This document shows, piece by piece, positions 14,586 through 22,306 of a stretch of DNA of 56,751 nucleotides. The notes beneath the pieces were generated by a model. The model searched no databases. It worked only from the letters and a program-made list of their open reading frames with translations, and was not told the DNA's origin. The position numbers were made by a program, and so were the translations under genes. The DNA is from a virus: positions 1 through 56,751 of the IMG/VR virus record IMGVR_UViG_3300023174_000197. One strand, given 5' to 3'. Position 1 is the first letter of the stretch, and each line of letters opens with the position of its first letter.

Positions 14586-14767
14586 AGTTGCACAAGTTTA
14601 CTTAAATTCTTAGCCACATATGCACAACAATCCATGGATTGCCTCAAATACTTCTCACGTTGAGTGACATGCCACCCTTCATTGCTGCATTCATTTGCGT
14701 ATAGAGCAAATTGCAATGCCCATTCAGTGTTTTTGATGATGGCTTGTTTGTGGACGGTGTTTTTCAT
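14582..14767 (-). CDS. late helical microprotein, 61 aa
   Basis: MKNTVHKQAIIKNTEWALQF start, ALYANECSNEGW, end YVAKNLSKLVQL, close in style to NVAQRFSKLFKL of the plus-strand gene 8510-8752. Confidence 0.7.
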   Translation of the reverse strand: MKNTVHKQAIIKNTEWALQFALYANECSNEGWHVTQREKYLRQSMDCCAYVAKNLSKLVQL

Positions 14768-14958
14768 TTTAGATGTATCAATGCAATGACTTTGCCAGGA
14801 AGTTCTCTGATCAAGTCTAACACTGCCTTTGAAAGATGATCTGGGTCATCTTCACTATGCAATATTCTAGCAATGTGTTCAACTCTCCAAGAGATAGAGC
14901 GTTGCATCTGGTGTATTCTGAATGCATCTGATGCGAGTTGATTGTCTCCTATTTTCAT
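14764..14958 (-). CDS. late helical microprotein, 64 aa
   Basis: MKIGDNQLASDAFRIHQMQR start, an acidic loop HSEDDPDHLS, end LPGKVIALIHLK. First of a three-gene ATGA chain. Confidence 0.67.
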   Translation of the reverse strand: MKIGDNQLASDAFRIHQMQRSISWRVEHIARILHSEDDPDHLSKAVLDLIRELPGKVIALIHLK

Positions 14959-14983
14959 GAGTTATTGTTCATACAGATTCATA

Positions 14984-15148
14984 TTACAGTACTTGTTTCA
15001 AGATTCTGATGATGCGCTGCACATACATTTGCATGTATCTAGTGCCATTGTACTTTTTGAAGCCTGAAGCAGTGATGCGTACATTGTTTTTTGCATCATG
15101 TGCATGCTTGAGCAGATAACTTATTTGTGGCTTGGATAGTTGTTTCAT
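14984..15148 (-). CDS. 54-aa basic microprotein
   Basis: MKQLSKPQISYLLKHAHDAK start, NNVRITASGFKKYNGTRYMQ centre, end VQRIIRILKQVL. Begins 12 bp after the stop of the previous gene. Basic and short; array-type C-terminus. Confidence 0.64.
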   Translation of the reverse strand: MKQLSKPQISYLLKHAHDAKNNVRITASGFKKYNGTRYMQMYVQRIIRILKQVL

Positions 15149-15160
15149 ATTAGTAAGGAT

Positions 15161-15367
15161 TCATAATTCTGAAATTACTTTAACAAAGATGTTGGCAATA
15201 CTTTTGCATCTTTTGATGCAAAATTTGATGTGCAATTGGCAATCCATTGCAATGGGTGCCAATGACATGTTTATTTTGGCATACTTATTAGAGTACCTGG
15301 CATATGCTTGTGCATTTCTAGCATCGTGCTTGAGCTCGTTCAACTCAAATTGTGTATCATTATTCAT
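15161..15367 (-). CDS. late helical microprotein, 68 aa
   Basis: Start at ATG 15367, giving an 8-nt ATGAATAA overlap with the previous stop, a junction seen repeatedly in this genome; ATG 15376 is an alternative. AQAYARYSNKYAKINMSLAP and ANIFVKVISEL are the two helices. Confidence 0.64.
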   Translation of the reverse strand: MNNDTQFELNELKHDARNAQAYARYSNKYAKINMSLAPIAMDCQLHIKFCIKRCKSIANIFVKVISEL

Positions 15368-15572
15368 TGTATTCATCTGTTGCATCATATCTTTTATTTT
15401 GCGTATGCATCATGAAAATGTATACGATTTCTTGGCAGCGTTGGCGAAACAAAGTGCAATAGTGCTTCACAGTAATTTCAGATTCATCTGCCTTGAGTGC
15501 ATACCTTAGTGCATACCTTATTGTTCTATCTGCTGCAAACGCTTGCATGCTCATTTCAATGTCATTGTTCAT
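15360..15572 (-). CDS. late helical microprotein, 70 aa
   Basis: TIRYALRYALKADESE and RQRCQEIVYIFMMHTQ match IKYALRLL and INIIKNDIIKEIL of 15569-15760. Polar acidic tail DATDEYNE. ATGA overlap. Confidence 0.68.
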   Translation of the reverse strand: MNNDIEMSMQAFAADRTIRYALRYALKADESEITVKHYCTLFRQRCQEIVYIFMMHTQNKRYDATDEYNE

Positions 15573-15760
15573 AGTTGTTGCAAAATTTCTTTGATGATAT
15601 CATTCTTGATGATGTTAATTTGCTGCACTGTTACTGCACTAATATGTTGATGCCTGGTTTCAAGAGTCTTGCAATGAGGCAGCAAACGCAATGCATATTT
15701 GATGTTATGGTTATACAGTTTGGCTGTTGTGTTTATGTACCTTATTTGCTCGCCAGTCAT
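15569..15760 (-). CDS. late helical microprotein, 63 aa
   Basis: First array gene after terminase. ATTAAATA lies 5 nt before ATG 15760. MTGEQIRYINTTAKLYNHNI start, close to the QQLKYFNSAAQH type start of the 6.1-6.6 kb genes; end IIKNDIIKEILQQL. Confidence 0.72.
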   Translation of the reverse strand: MTGEQIRYINTTAKLYNHNIKYALRLLPHCKTLETRHQHISAVTVQQINIIKNDIIKEILQQL

Positions 15761-15813
15761 GCTATTATTTAATCACTTGAATATAACAGCATTGATGTAC
15801 AAAGCAACAGACA

Positions 15814-17508
15814 CTACATTAAACTGGTCCAACCTGCAGCAATCAAATCTTGCATCTCATCACTCTGCATGGAGTCATTGCCAAAGCAAATGGGTGCAAC
15901 TGCATCAGCATCTTGAGCATATACAGCCAATGCATTGACTGGACGAGTGTAGTATTTGAGTCCAAAGTCCATGCCTTTGATGGCGCTGGGCTTGCCATTG
16001 TCATCCACACTCAAAATTTCAAAATAACGCTGGCATATGCCATTGTTGGCATCATTGTCCAGTGCCATCAATGCCCATATGAGACTCATAACGCAATCAT
16101 CTTTGTTGCTGCCACGTGCACTCCATGTACCATTGGCCTTGCGCACAAACTCTTTGAGCTCTTGAATGGTATTGACATCATTGAACCTGACGCATTGCAT
16201 TTCATTGACCCAATATCTCATGTTGAGTACACCTTTGTGCTTGGTATTGGTGTGTGCAATGACTCCCATCTGCTCTTTTTTGCGTCCAGCTACAGCAGCA
16301 CCATAGTTGATGATGTTTTCATATTTGTGCATGTGATACAAGTTGTCTACCACTTGAGCACCACAGTTGTTTCTTTCAATCATGGCCAATGGCTTGCCCC
16401 ATTGAGTCAATATTTCATGCAATTGTGTAGTGAAGTTGGGTACATCCACATCATTGCTTCTGAAACATGCCACTTGTTCAATGTTGGTCAAGTCTGTGAT
16501 GTCCAATATCTGTACAACGCTGTAATCTTGTCCAATGCCTTCAGCTACATCCACCCCTGCAATGTACAGTCTGTTGTCTTGCGGCATTTTCCATATTTTG
16601 TATCTATCATCTTGCAATGTCAAGACTGCATCACTGCACATGCTCTTGAATTTCTCAAACAACTCTGCATCAATGGATGATTCACCCTTTTGCAGAAACA
16701 CACAGTTGAACTCTTGTTCAAATGACTCTACACTGCCCAAGATCTTGATTTGCTCTTTCTTCCATTCTTCATCACGTCCTGGCACATCATCCCATTTGAT
16801 GATGCTGGTCACAAAGCTGTTTTCTCCACGCATGCTGCCATCATACAGTTTGTAAAACAAATTGTCTGTGCCATTGGGAGTAGATGCAATGAGCACTTTG
16901 GATTTCTTGGAGCGTGAAATGGTGGGCCATACTGAACGCCAAAAGTCTTCCATGATGGAAGGAGGATCAATGAAAGCCAACTCATCCAAGATCAATACAT
17001 TCAAAGAAGTACCACGAGCAGCACTGCCTGTTGTAGTTGAAATGCCGATTCTGGATCCATTGTCCAACATGAGGCTGGTCTTGCCATACTCAATGACGCC
17101 AGGCTTGAGCCAGTTGGGCAATTGCTCATAAGCCATGCGCACGCGGCGAAAGATTTCAATGGCTGTGCTCTCTTTGTTGGCTACAATGACTATGTTTTGG
17201 TCATCATTGAAGCATGCTACCCACAATGCATAAATGGTCAGCATGGTAGTTTTTCCAATCTGACGACTGGCCAACAAGATGTTGTATCTGTTGTCTCTGA
17301 GTGTTCTCAAAGATTGCTTTTGACATTTGAACAAGTTGATGACTGTTTTGCCTTCATCTGGGTCAATGATGTAAAAGAAATTCTCTGCAAAATGCAAAAT
17401 GTTTTGTCCACACTTTTTGATGTCTTGCACCATCTTTGGAGTGTACTCAAAACTGGCTCTGCTGGTGGGCAGAGCAGGGTTGTTGAGGTAGTATTGTTTG
17501 TCAGCCAT
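15814..17508 (-). CDS. terL: terminase large subunit, T4 gp17-like
   Basis: 564 residues, close to the family's usual 550-610. Start at ATG 17508 because TGTAAATA lies 5 nt upstream; an ATG eight codons earlier lacks this. The ATPase domain has Walker A SRQIGKTT at 81-88, Walker B VLILDELAF at 171-179 and the coupling segment IASTPNG at 207-213. The RNase H-like nuclease domain begins IAGVDVAEGIGQDYS near 317-330 with its first Asp at 320. It packages DNA at the portal and cuts concatemers. A small subunit is not recognisable nearby. Confidence 0.97.
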   Translation of the reverse strand: MADKQYYLNNPALPTSRASFEYTPKMVQDIKKCGQNILHFAENFFYIIDPDEGKTVINLFKCQKQSLRTLRDNRYNILLASRQIGKTTMLTIYALWVACFNDDQNIVIVANKESTAIEIFRRVRMAYEQLPNWLKPGVIEYGKTSLMLDNGSRIGISTTTGSAARGTSLNVLILDELAFIDPPSIMEDFWRSVWPTISRSKKSKVLIASTPNGTDNLFYKLYDGSMRGENSFVTSIIKWDDVPGRDEEWKKEQIKILGSVESFEQEFNCVFLQKGESSIDAELFEKFKSMCSDAVLTLQDDRYKIWKMPQDNRLYIAGVDVAEGIGQDYSVVQILDITDLTNIEQVACFRSNDVDVPNFTTQLHEILTQWGKPLAMIERNNCGAQVVDNLYHMHKYENIINYGAAVAGRKKEQMGVIAHTNTKHKGVLNMRYWVNEMQCVRFNDVNTIQELKEFVRKANGTWSARGSNKDDCVMSLIWALMALDNDANNGICQRYFEILSVDDNGKPSAIKGMDFGLKYYTRPVNALAVYAQDADAVAPICFGNDSMQSDEMQDLIAAGWTSLM

Positions 17509-17536
17509 GCATGTATTTACATGCTGCATCATTTAA

Positions 17537-17884
17537 TCAATCATATTCAAACTCATACAATGCCCTGCCTTGATATACAATTTGAACCAGTGCTGCTGTT
17601 TCTTTGTATTGTTGTCTGAATTCAGGTGTATCAGAAGCGCCTGAGAAAATAGTTATATTAGTTATATTATTGCCATTATAATGCCTGATGGGCAGTGCAT
17701 AATTTAGTTTATTCAACATTTCATTCAGCAGTTGAGCCAATCCAACAACAACACTGCTGACAAATTCACCCATGGGTCTTTCATTCTGCACCATATTTAG
17801 TGTTATAACTATGCGACGGTTGAATCTGTCAACCAAAGTTTGTGCAACACTCTGAGCAGGAACTTGTATAGTAGCATTCATCAT
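17537..17884 (-). CDS. paralogous late protein A1, 115 aa
   Basis: Matches 18222-18563 over its whole length: VPAQSVAQTLVDRFNRRI, LAQLLNEML, SDTPEFRQQYKE, VYQGRALYEFEYD. Alpha-beta composition, unknown function. Starts 4 bp after the stop of 17889-18194 (ATGATG; second ATG at 17881 possible). Confidence 0.8.
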   Translation of the reverse strand: MMNATIQVPAQSVAQTLVDRFNRRIVITLNMVQNERPMGEFVSSVVVGLAQLLNEMLNKLNYALPIRHYNGNNITNITIFSGASDTPEFRQQYKETAALVQIVYQGRALYEFEYD

Positions 17885-17888
17885 AGCA

Positions 17889-18194
17889 TTAGTTATCTAC
17901 ATATCCAAATATCACTTTGCCATCATGCACTATTTGTATAAATTCTGCCCCAACATTTGCTTTGTACTCTGGTGTTGCTTTTGCAGCAAGGATTACTCTC
18001 TGCTCACCTTCTGCATTCAAAATGTCTCTGCCATCCACAACCAATTTTATCAATGCAACCATGTTAGCACAGTTGCTGACCAATGAACGAGCAATGACGT
18101 CTTGTGCGTAACTTGTATTTCTACTCACCATAATAACATATTTTGACATGCGATTCAAAACACTCTGCACTGGAATTTTTACTGTATCATTCAT
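17889..18194 (-). CDS. paralogous late protein A2, 101 aa
   Basis: More distant member of the same family: IPVQSVLNRMSKYVIMV, KATPEYKANVGAEFIQIVHDG. Its position between A1 and A3 implies two tandem duplications. TCTAAATA is 6 nt before ATG 18194. Confidence 0.8.
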   Translation of the reverse strand: MNDTVKIPVQSVLNRMSKYVIMVSRNTSYAQDVIARSLVSNCANMVALIKLVVDGRDILNAEGEQRVILAAKATPEYKANVGAEFIQIVHDGKVIFGYVDN

Positions 18195-18221
18195 TGCATT
18201 TATTTAGATACACACCACTCA

Positions 18222-18563
18222 TCAACTGTATTCAAACTCATACAACTTTCTGCCTTGATGTACTATGTAAAATTTATCCAACATTACCTTGTGTTGTCGT
18301 TGAAATTCTGGTGTATCCATTGCAGATAAGAAGATGGTTACATTTGCATCATCATTTTCATGATATGATACACCATCATCAGTATCTTTCAACATTTCGC
18401 TCATGAGTTGAGCCAATGCAATTGGTACATTGCTGATGAATGTACCAATTTTGCCACTGGGCTGCTGCACAGCAAAGCCCTTGTTTTTGAGAGACATGGC
18501 TATGCGCTTGTTGAACTTGGTGACCAACATTTGTGCAACACTTGAAGCAGGAACTTGTTTCAT
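18222..18563 (-). CDS. paralogous late protein A3, 113 aa
   Basis: VPASSVAQMLVTKFNKRI, ALAQLMSEML, AMDTPEFQRQHKV, VHQGRKLYEFEYS; sister of 17537-17884. No clear TAAATA before the start; TTTAATA lies 11 nt upstream. Confidence 0.8.
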   Translation of the reverse strand: MKQVPASSVAQMLVTKFNKRIAMSLKNKGFAVQQPSGKIGTFISNVPIALAQLMSEMLKDTDDGVSYHENDDANVTIFLSAMDTPEFQRQHKVMLDKFYIVHQGRKLYEFEYS

Positions 18564-18579
18564 AGCATTAGTTATTAAA

Positions 18580-18765
18580 TTATTTTATGCTAACCTTTTG
18601 ATATATCAATATAAGATCAACAATTCTGTAAAGGTCATAATAGATGTATGTAACAGCATCTTCTATACTTTCCCTACCCTTCATTGCATTTGCTCTTGTG
18701 CAATTGCTGAGCAAATTCTCTGAATAAACATTGAGGTTGTAAATTGTGTAGTTGATTGGACTCAT
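18580..18765 (-). CDS. late helical protein B1, 61 aa
   Basis: YTIYNLNVYSENLLSNCTRA and SIEDAVTYIYYDLYRIVDLI resemble the two proteins upstream (18773-18982 and 18989-19198). Begins 7 bp after the preceding stop. Confidence 0.68.
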   Translation of the reverse strand: MSPINYTIYNLNVYSENLLSNCTRANAMKGRESIEDAVTYIYYDLYRIVDLILIYQKVSIK

Positions 18766-18772
18766 GCTAAAA

Positions 18773-18982
18773 TTACTTGGTGAATTGTTTCCAATCTACA
18801 AGAGCAATGGTGTCAGCAATTTTATCTATTTCGTAGTAGATGTCAATGACAGCTTCTTCCAACCATTCATCTGCATCATATGTATCTGCTCTGTGACAAA
18901 GATCACTCACTTGCCATACATAAGCTTCCAGATAATAAAATGCGCGGTTCATAGGATCACGTGTTGGTATGTGAGGTGTCAT
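18773..18982 (-). CDS. late helical protein B2, 69 aa
   Basis: MTPHIPTRDPMNRAFYYLEA, VSDLCHRADTYDADE, IDIYYEIDKIADTI, DWKQFTK. Clear paralogue of 18989-19198 and more distant from 18580-18765. Confidence 0.76.
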   Translation of the reverse strand: MTPHIPTRDPMNRAFYYLEAYVWQVSDLCHRADTYDADEWLEEAVIDIYYEIDKIADTIALVDWKQFTK

Positions 18983-18988
18983 AAATTT

Positions 18989-19198
18989 CTAGGTGTAGTT
19001 ATTCCAATCCATGGACTTGATGGTGCCTACAATCCAATTATCTATCTCATCATAGATATCATTGACAGTTGACTCTATCAGTTCCACTCTAGCATATGAA
19101 TCAGCCATGTGACAAAGATCAGTCAAAGACCTTGCAAAAGAGTCCAAATAAAAAAGTCTGTAATACAAAGGACTACTTGCTGATGTAGGAGGTGTCAT
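18989..19198 (-). CDS. late helical protein B3, 69 aa
   Basis: MTPPTSASSPLYYRLFYLDS, LTDLCHMADSYARVE, VNDIYDEIDNWIVGTI, DWNNYT. Paralogue of B2. ATGA overlap with the previous gene. Confidence 0.76.
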   Translation of the reverse strand: MTPPTSASSPLYYRLFYLDSFARSLTDLCHMADSYARVELIESTVNDIYDEIDNWIVGTIKSMDWNNYT

Positions 19199-19437
19199 AA
19201 ATGCTTGTGGATTGCTGCTGTTTGCTCTGTGTCTCGCTTGGTTTCATCTGCAATGATGTTGACAATGTATTTGCAGTTTATGCCAATGTCTTTCATGTAT
19301 TCTTTCATATAGTCTTTGATAGACAAGCGTGGTACAGGATTTTTCATTGCAGTGTATATACTATGCAACATGAATGCAATGTCCTGTGCAGAAGCAGTTA
19401 TTCTGGAGTTGATGGGGAGTGCGTAGTTGGCTTGCAT
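19195..19437 (-). CDS. late microprotein, 80 aa
   Basis: Start at ATG 19437, 8 bp after the upstream stop; the earlier in-frame ATG lies inside that gene. MQANYALPINSRITASAQDI matches the QTNFPVTAHT type start of the next gene upstream. Lys/Glu-rich end. Confidence 0.64.
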   Translation of the reverse strand: MQANYALPINSRITASAQDIAFMLHSIYTAMKNPVPRLSIKDYMKEYMKDIGINCKYIVNIIADETKRDTEQTAAIHKHL

Positions 19438-19445
19438 GATGTATA

Positions 19446-19661
19446 TTACACGTCTATGTGAGGCTGTGAGTCTTGTTGCGCTGCATTGGCAAGGGTACCT
19501 GCAATGTGTTGACAATATTTACTCACAGTGCGTATTGTGCCTCTGTACCATGCATTTGATGCAGTCGGTTGCATCATATTGTACAAATGATCTGAAACAT
19601 CCAGCGCATAATAATCAAGCAATTTGAGTGTGTGAGCAGTGACTGGAAAGTTGGTTTGCAT
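19446..19661 (-). CDS. late microprotein, 71 aa
   Basis: Start at ATG 19661 with ATAAATA 4 nt upstream. LKLLDYYALDVSDHLYNMMQ and RTVSKYCQHIAGTLANAAQQ are the two helices. Confidence 0.68.
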   Translation of the reverse strand: MQTNFPVTAHTLKLLDYYALDVSDHLYNMMQPTASNAWYRGTIRTVSKYCQHIAGTLANAAQQDSQPHIDV

Positions 19662-19668
19662 TTTGTAT

Positions 19669-19866
19669 TTATTTAATGCTTGTGATGACACTGATGATGC
19701 GTTTCAAAGCATTGTCAATGAGCAGCTGTTGTGAACGATCAACATGAAGCTGCCTGTTATGATCTTCATTTATCACTTCAGCAATGTATTTGAACCAATG
19801 TGCATCATTTGCAAGTTTGGTAACATTGTTTTCATCATCAAATGGATCATCTTCAAAACTATTCAT
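19669..19866 (-). CDS. late acidic microprotein, 65 aa
   Basis: Acidic start MNSFEDDPFDDENNV, then WFKYIAEVINEDHNRQ and a terminal helix LKRIISVITSIK. ATGA overlap. Confidence 0.66.
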   Translation of the reverse strand: MNSFEDDPFDDENNVTKLANDAHWFKYIAEVINEDHNRQLHVDRSQQLLIDNALKRIISVITSIK

Positions 19867-20048
19867 AGTTGTCTTTTCAACACGTGTTTGCTGGTGATGA
19901 GATCTGTAATGTTCACTGCCAAGTAATTTAAACGAGATGTTATAGCATTTAAATGTATAGCAGGCCGATGAGATGCTAGCTGCTGCAGATCATAATCTAT
20001 CAGCTGCTTTGCTATGCGTGCTGTATTGTTGAGTGTCAATGGAATCAT
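19863..20048 (-). CDS. late helical microprotein, 61 aa
   Basis: MIPLTLNNTARIAKQLIDYD start; ends LAVNITDLITSKHVLKRQL. ATGA overlaps at both ends. Confidence 0.65.
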   Translation of the reverse strand: MIPLTLNNTARIAKQLIDYDLQQLASHRPAIHLNAITSRLNYLAVNITDLITSKHVLKRQL

Positions 20049-20218
20049 TGTGCATTCATTGTTTTTATTACAGTGTCTTTAATAGATTTTACTCTGCGAA
20101 AGATCTCATTCATATTGAATGGCCTTTTTTCATAATGATCTCTGCCATAACCAGCATAAAAATTGCAGTAATATTTTAAATTAGCTGTTGTATATTCCAA
20201 CATCTCTTCTTCACTCAT
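20045..20218 (-). CDS. late microprotein, 57 aa
   Basis: MSEEEMLEYTTANLKYYCNF start, aromatic FYAGYGRDHYEKRPF loop, basic end. A perfect TATAAATA is 5 nt before ATG 20218. Heads the chain to 19669. Confidence 0.7.
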   Translation of the reverse strand: MSEEEMLEYTTANLKYYCNFYAGYGRDHYEKRPFNMNEIFRRVKSIKDTVIKTMNAQ

Positions 20219-20223
20219 ATCAC

Positions 20224-20231
20224 TATTTATA
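20224..20231 (-). promoter_or_regulatory. late promoter, perfect TATAAATA
   Basis: 5 nt before ATG 20218, directly after the terminator of the upstream gene. Confidence 0.75.
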
Positions 20232-20232
20232 C

Positions 20233-20262
20233 AAAAAGCAGGTGATGCATTACACCACCTGC
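20233..20262 (-). terminator. intrinsic terminator
   Basis: Minus-strand stem GCAGGTG / CACCTGC (7 bp), 11-nt loop, then TTTTTG. Ends the transcript of 20289-20678 just before the next late promoter. Confidence 0.8.
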
Positions 20263-20288
20263 CTTTGGGTTTGTTGTTGGTTGTTGGT

Positions 20289-20678
20289 TTAAGCCTTTTT
20301 GTTGGATGCTACATGAGGCTCTGCAGCTTTGGCCTGCTTGGCCTGCTCACGTGCCATTTTGCGAGCACCAGCTGCTTGCTGTTTGGCTGCATCTTTGGCC
20401 TGCTTGGCCTGCAGCTTCAACTGCTGGCGTTGCAGTTTATCAGCAGCTTGCAGCTCCTGCTTGGCCTGCTTGTTGGCCTGCTGTGCATGTGCAATGCTGT
20501 TGTTGATGTCTGCAGCACGAGCAGCTACATCAACACCATTGTGAACAGCCAGTGCCACCAAAATGGACATCAGCTGCTTTTCAGTTACATTGTGTTGAGC
20601 GCGCAAGTCTTGAATGATTTGCTTGTCTTCAGGAGTTACAAGGCAGGCATTGAACTTGGAGTTGGCGTTGGTATTCAT
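20289..20678 (-). CDS. Ala/Lys/Gln-rich coiled-coil protein, 129 aa
   Basis: N-terminal 55 residues look globular (LVTPEDKQIIQDLRAQHNV); the rest is a basic helix built of QAKQ/QAKDAAKQQ-type repeats, like histone-H1-like or scaffold proteins. It might bind DNA or act in assembly; not assignable. CAAATA is 3 nt before the ATG. Its own terminator suggests high expression. Confidence 0.75.
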   Translation of the reverse strand: MNTNANSKFNACLVTPEDKQIIQDLRAQHNVTEKQLMSILVALAVHNGVDVAARAADINNSIAHAQQANKQAKQELQAADKLQRQQLKLQAKQAKDAAKQQAAGARKMAREQAKQAKAAEPHVASNKKA

Positions 20679-20760
20679 ATGTATTTGAGTTGGGTTTGTT
20701 TTGCTGTTTGTATTACACTATAGGCTAAAAATTGAATGATGCAACTTTTTTCCTAAAATT

Positions 20761-20907
20761 TTACTCTGCATTGTCGCTGCACTTGTTTTTGTGCTTGCTG
20801 TTGCGGCGATACTCAAGAGCACGATGCTTGAAGCTAGGAGGTGGCAAAGGCTTGCGCACTTTGTTTTTGATCTTCTTTGCACTGATGGTGCCAATGTAAA
20901 TTTTCAT
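20761..20907 (-). CDS. 48-aa basic microprotein
   Basis: MKIYIGTISAKKIKNKVRKP start, PLPPPSFKHRALEYRRNSKH, KNKC end. Very basic, proline-bearing, probably nucleic-acid or protein binding. A good leaderless promoter (20914-20941) supports it. Confidence 0.72.
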   Translation of the reverse strand: MKIYIGTISAKKIKNKVRKPLPPPSFKHRALEYRRNSKHKNKCSDNAE

Positions 20908-20913
20908 ATACAC

Positions 20914-20941
20914 AATGTATATGTTTCCTGGCAGCAATCAA
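20914..20941 (-). promoter_or_regulatory. leaderless -35/-10 promoter
   Basis: TTGATT, 16 bp with AGGAAA, TACATT, 6 nt, ATG 20907. Confidence 0.68.
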
Positions 20942-21156
20942 CTGCAATGTTGTTTGATGTAATTTCCAAATTCTCTTGTAAAAGTACGAAAGTATGCCAT
21001 CCATGATGAATCCATCAATGGTTCACTATCTTTTTTTAAATATGGCTGGTTGGCCATTTTTGAGCTGGTTGTTAATTCTTTGTTGGCCAATCTAAAATCT
21101 TCCAAAGCCCATAATGCGCCTTTTCTGAATGGAAATAAATGTGCTGGTGGATTCAT
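20938..21156 (-). CDS. paralogous protein C1, 72 aa
   Basis: Start at ATG 21156 (ATGA overlap). FRKGALWALEDFRLANKEL and EPLMDSSWMAYFRTFTREFG match 21153-21359 across the whole length. Unknown function. The last codons lie within the promoter of the next gene. Confidence 0.78.
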   Translation of the reverse strand: MNPPAHLFPFRKGALWALEDFRLANKELTTSSKMANQPYLKKDSEPLMDSSWMAYFRTFTREFGNYIKQHCS

Positions 21157-21359
21157 ATGCGGTAGTGTTCTTTGATGACATATCCTAATTCTCTTGCCAA
21201 CACGTGAAAGTAGCTTATCCACAATGATTGTAACAATGGTGTTTGTGGTGGTATTGATTCATCTTGCCGCTTCTTCAAATGTATATTAGCTTTTCTAAAA
21301 TCTTCCAAAGCCCACATTGCACCTTTTCTGAATGGAGTTGATTGTGTTGGTGTATTCAT
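21153..21359 (-). CDS. paralogous protein C2, 68 aa
   Basis: FRKGAMWALEDFRKANIHL, TPLLQSLWISYFHVLARELG, VIKEHYRI. Tandem duplicate of C1. Starts 17 bp after the preceding stop. Confidence 0.78.
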   Translation of the reverse strand: MNTPTQSTPFRKGAMWALEDFRKANIHLKKRQDESIPPQTPLLQSLWISYFHVLARELGYVIKEHYRI

Positions 21360-21376
21360 ATGCTGTAATGTTGTTT

Positions 21377-21679
21377 CTATGGTGACACTCCTGGTACTTC
21401 TATGGTACGATCTTCATAATCAATCTCTACATAATCATACTTGGGTCTATAATCAATCAACACATATGATGAATCAAACAAATGTTTAGCATATTTGTTG
21501 GTATTGTCAGCTGCTGTGAAGAAGAATGCAATGAGCAATGCACAATCAACAACGTCACGTATGTAATACTTCATGTCATGAGGATTAACTTTCATGTGAT
21601 TGCTGTTGCAAAAGTTGGCATAGTTGTTGAGACTGTCTGCCAATTTATTAGTCTCTTGTGTTGCGGGGATGGCGTTCAT
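21377..21679 (-). CDS. unknown protein, 100 aa
   Basis: Helical first half with a hydrophobic stretch VVDCALLIAFFFTAADN near 43-59, then a beta-rich acidic tail YDYVEIDYEDRTIEVPG. Starts 1 bp after the upstream stop. Confidence 0.72.
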   Translation of the reverse strand: MNAIPATQETNKLADSLNNYANFCNSNHMKVNPHDMKYYIRDVVDCALLIAFFFTAADNTNKYAKHLFDSSYVLIDYRPKYDYVEIDYEDRTIEVPGVSP

Positions 21680-21680
21680 A

Positions 21681-21983
21681 TTATTTTACTTGTACTCTTT
21701 TGCCATCCAGCTGCATCAAATAAACTTTTGTTGGAAAAACAGCATATTTGTATTGATCTGCAATTGTAGCTTTGACAGCAGGTGACATATCTTTGACAGG
21801 AATGAACATGGCAGCTATGCGTTGTATGATCCTGGTGGCGATGCGCACACGCGTCTCGGTATTCACACCACCATTGGCGGCTGTCCTCAAATCGCCGCAA
21901 ACCTGCACGCTTTGCGCTTGCAAATATCCATATGCAGACCAGTTTTTAATGTGATACTTGGGTTGTTGATTCCATCTAGCCAT
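21681..21983 (-). CDS. unknown late protein, 100 aa
   Basis: Start at ATG 21983 (MARWNQQPKYHIKNWSAYGY) with a perfect TATAAATA 5 nt before it. RVRIATRIIQRIAAMFIPV helix then beta-rich KVYLMQLDGKRVQVK. Confidence 0.74.
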   Translation of the reverse strand: MARWNQQPKYHIKNWSAYGYLQAQSVQVCGDLRTAANGGVNTETRVRIATRIIQRIAAMFIPVKDMSPAVKATIADQYKYAVFPTKVYLMQLDGKRVQVK

Positions 21984-21988
21984 GCATT

Positions 21989-21996
21989 TATTTATA
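21989..21996 (-). promoter_or_regulatory. late promoter, perfect TATAAATA
   Basis: 5 nt before ATG 21983; begins 4 bp beyond the T-run of the upstream gene's terminator. Confidence 0.75.
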
Positions 21997-21999
21997 CAC

Positions 22000-22034
22000 A
22001 AAAATGGCGCTGCCAATATAAACTAGCAGCGCCA
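22000..22034 (-). terminator. intrinsic terminator
   Basis: Minus-strand stem TGGCGCTGC / GCAGCGCCA (9 bp), then TTTTTG; downstream of 22056-22268. Confidence 0.82.
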
Positions 22035-22055
22035 TGGTTTAGGTTGTTGGTTGAA

Positions 22056-22268
22056 TTACAGAGCAAAGACGCCTTTGCTGCGAATGTCCTGCGCCAGGTC
22101 ACGCGCATCTACACGACGAATGTCAGCGCTGTACTGATTGATGGGCAGCTGAACATCGCCACGGACGATGCGATAACCACCATTGGCATCACGCTCCAAA
22201 AGTACATTGACGAATTTTGGACGGACGTTTTTGCTCTTGAACCACTGTTTGTTGATGTTGTTTTTCAT
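22056..22268 (-). CDS. unknown basic protein, 70 aa
   Basis: MKNNINKQWFKSKNVRPKFV start, NGGYRIVRGDVQLPINQYSA, RRVDARDLAQDIR. Mixed alpha-beta. A -35/-10 pair (TTGATT, TATTGT, 6 nt to ATG) precedes it, and a strong terminator follows, so it is a single-gene unit. Confidence 0.75.
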   Translation of the reverse strand: MKNNINKQWFKSKNVRPKFVNVLLERDANGGYRIVRGDVQLPINQYSADIRRVDARDLAQDIRSKGVFAL

Positions 22269-22306
22269 ACACTAACAATATATGTCTCTGAGCAATAAAT
22301 CAACGG

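Noticed and set aside
15850-16680. Long plus-strand frame opposite terminase
   Set aside because: Antisense shadow; the minus strand encodes conserved terminase motifs over the same bases.
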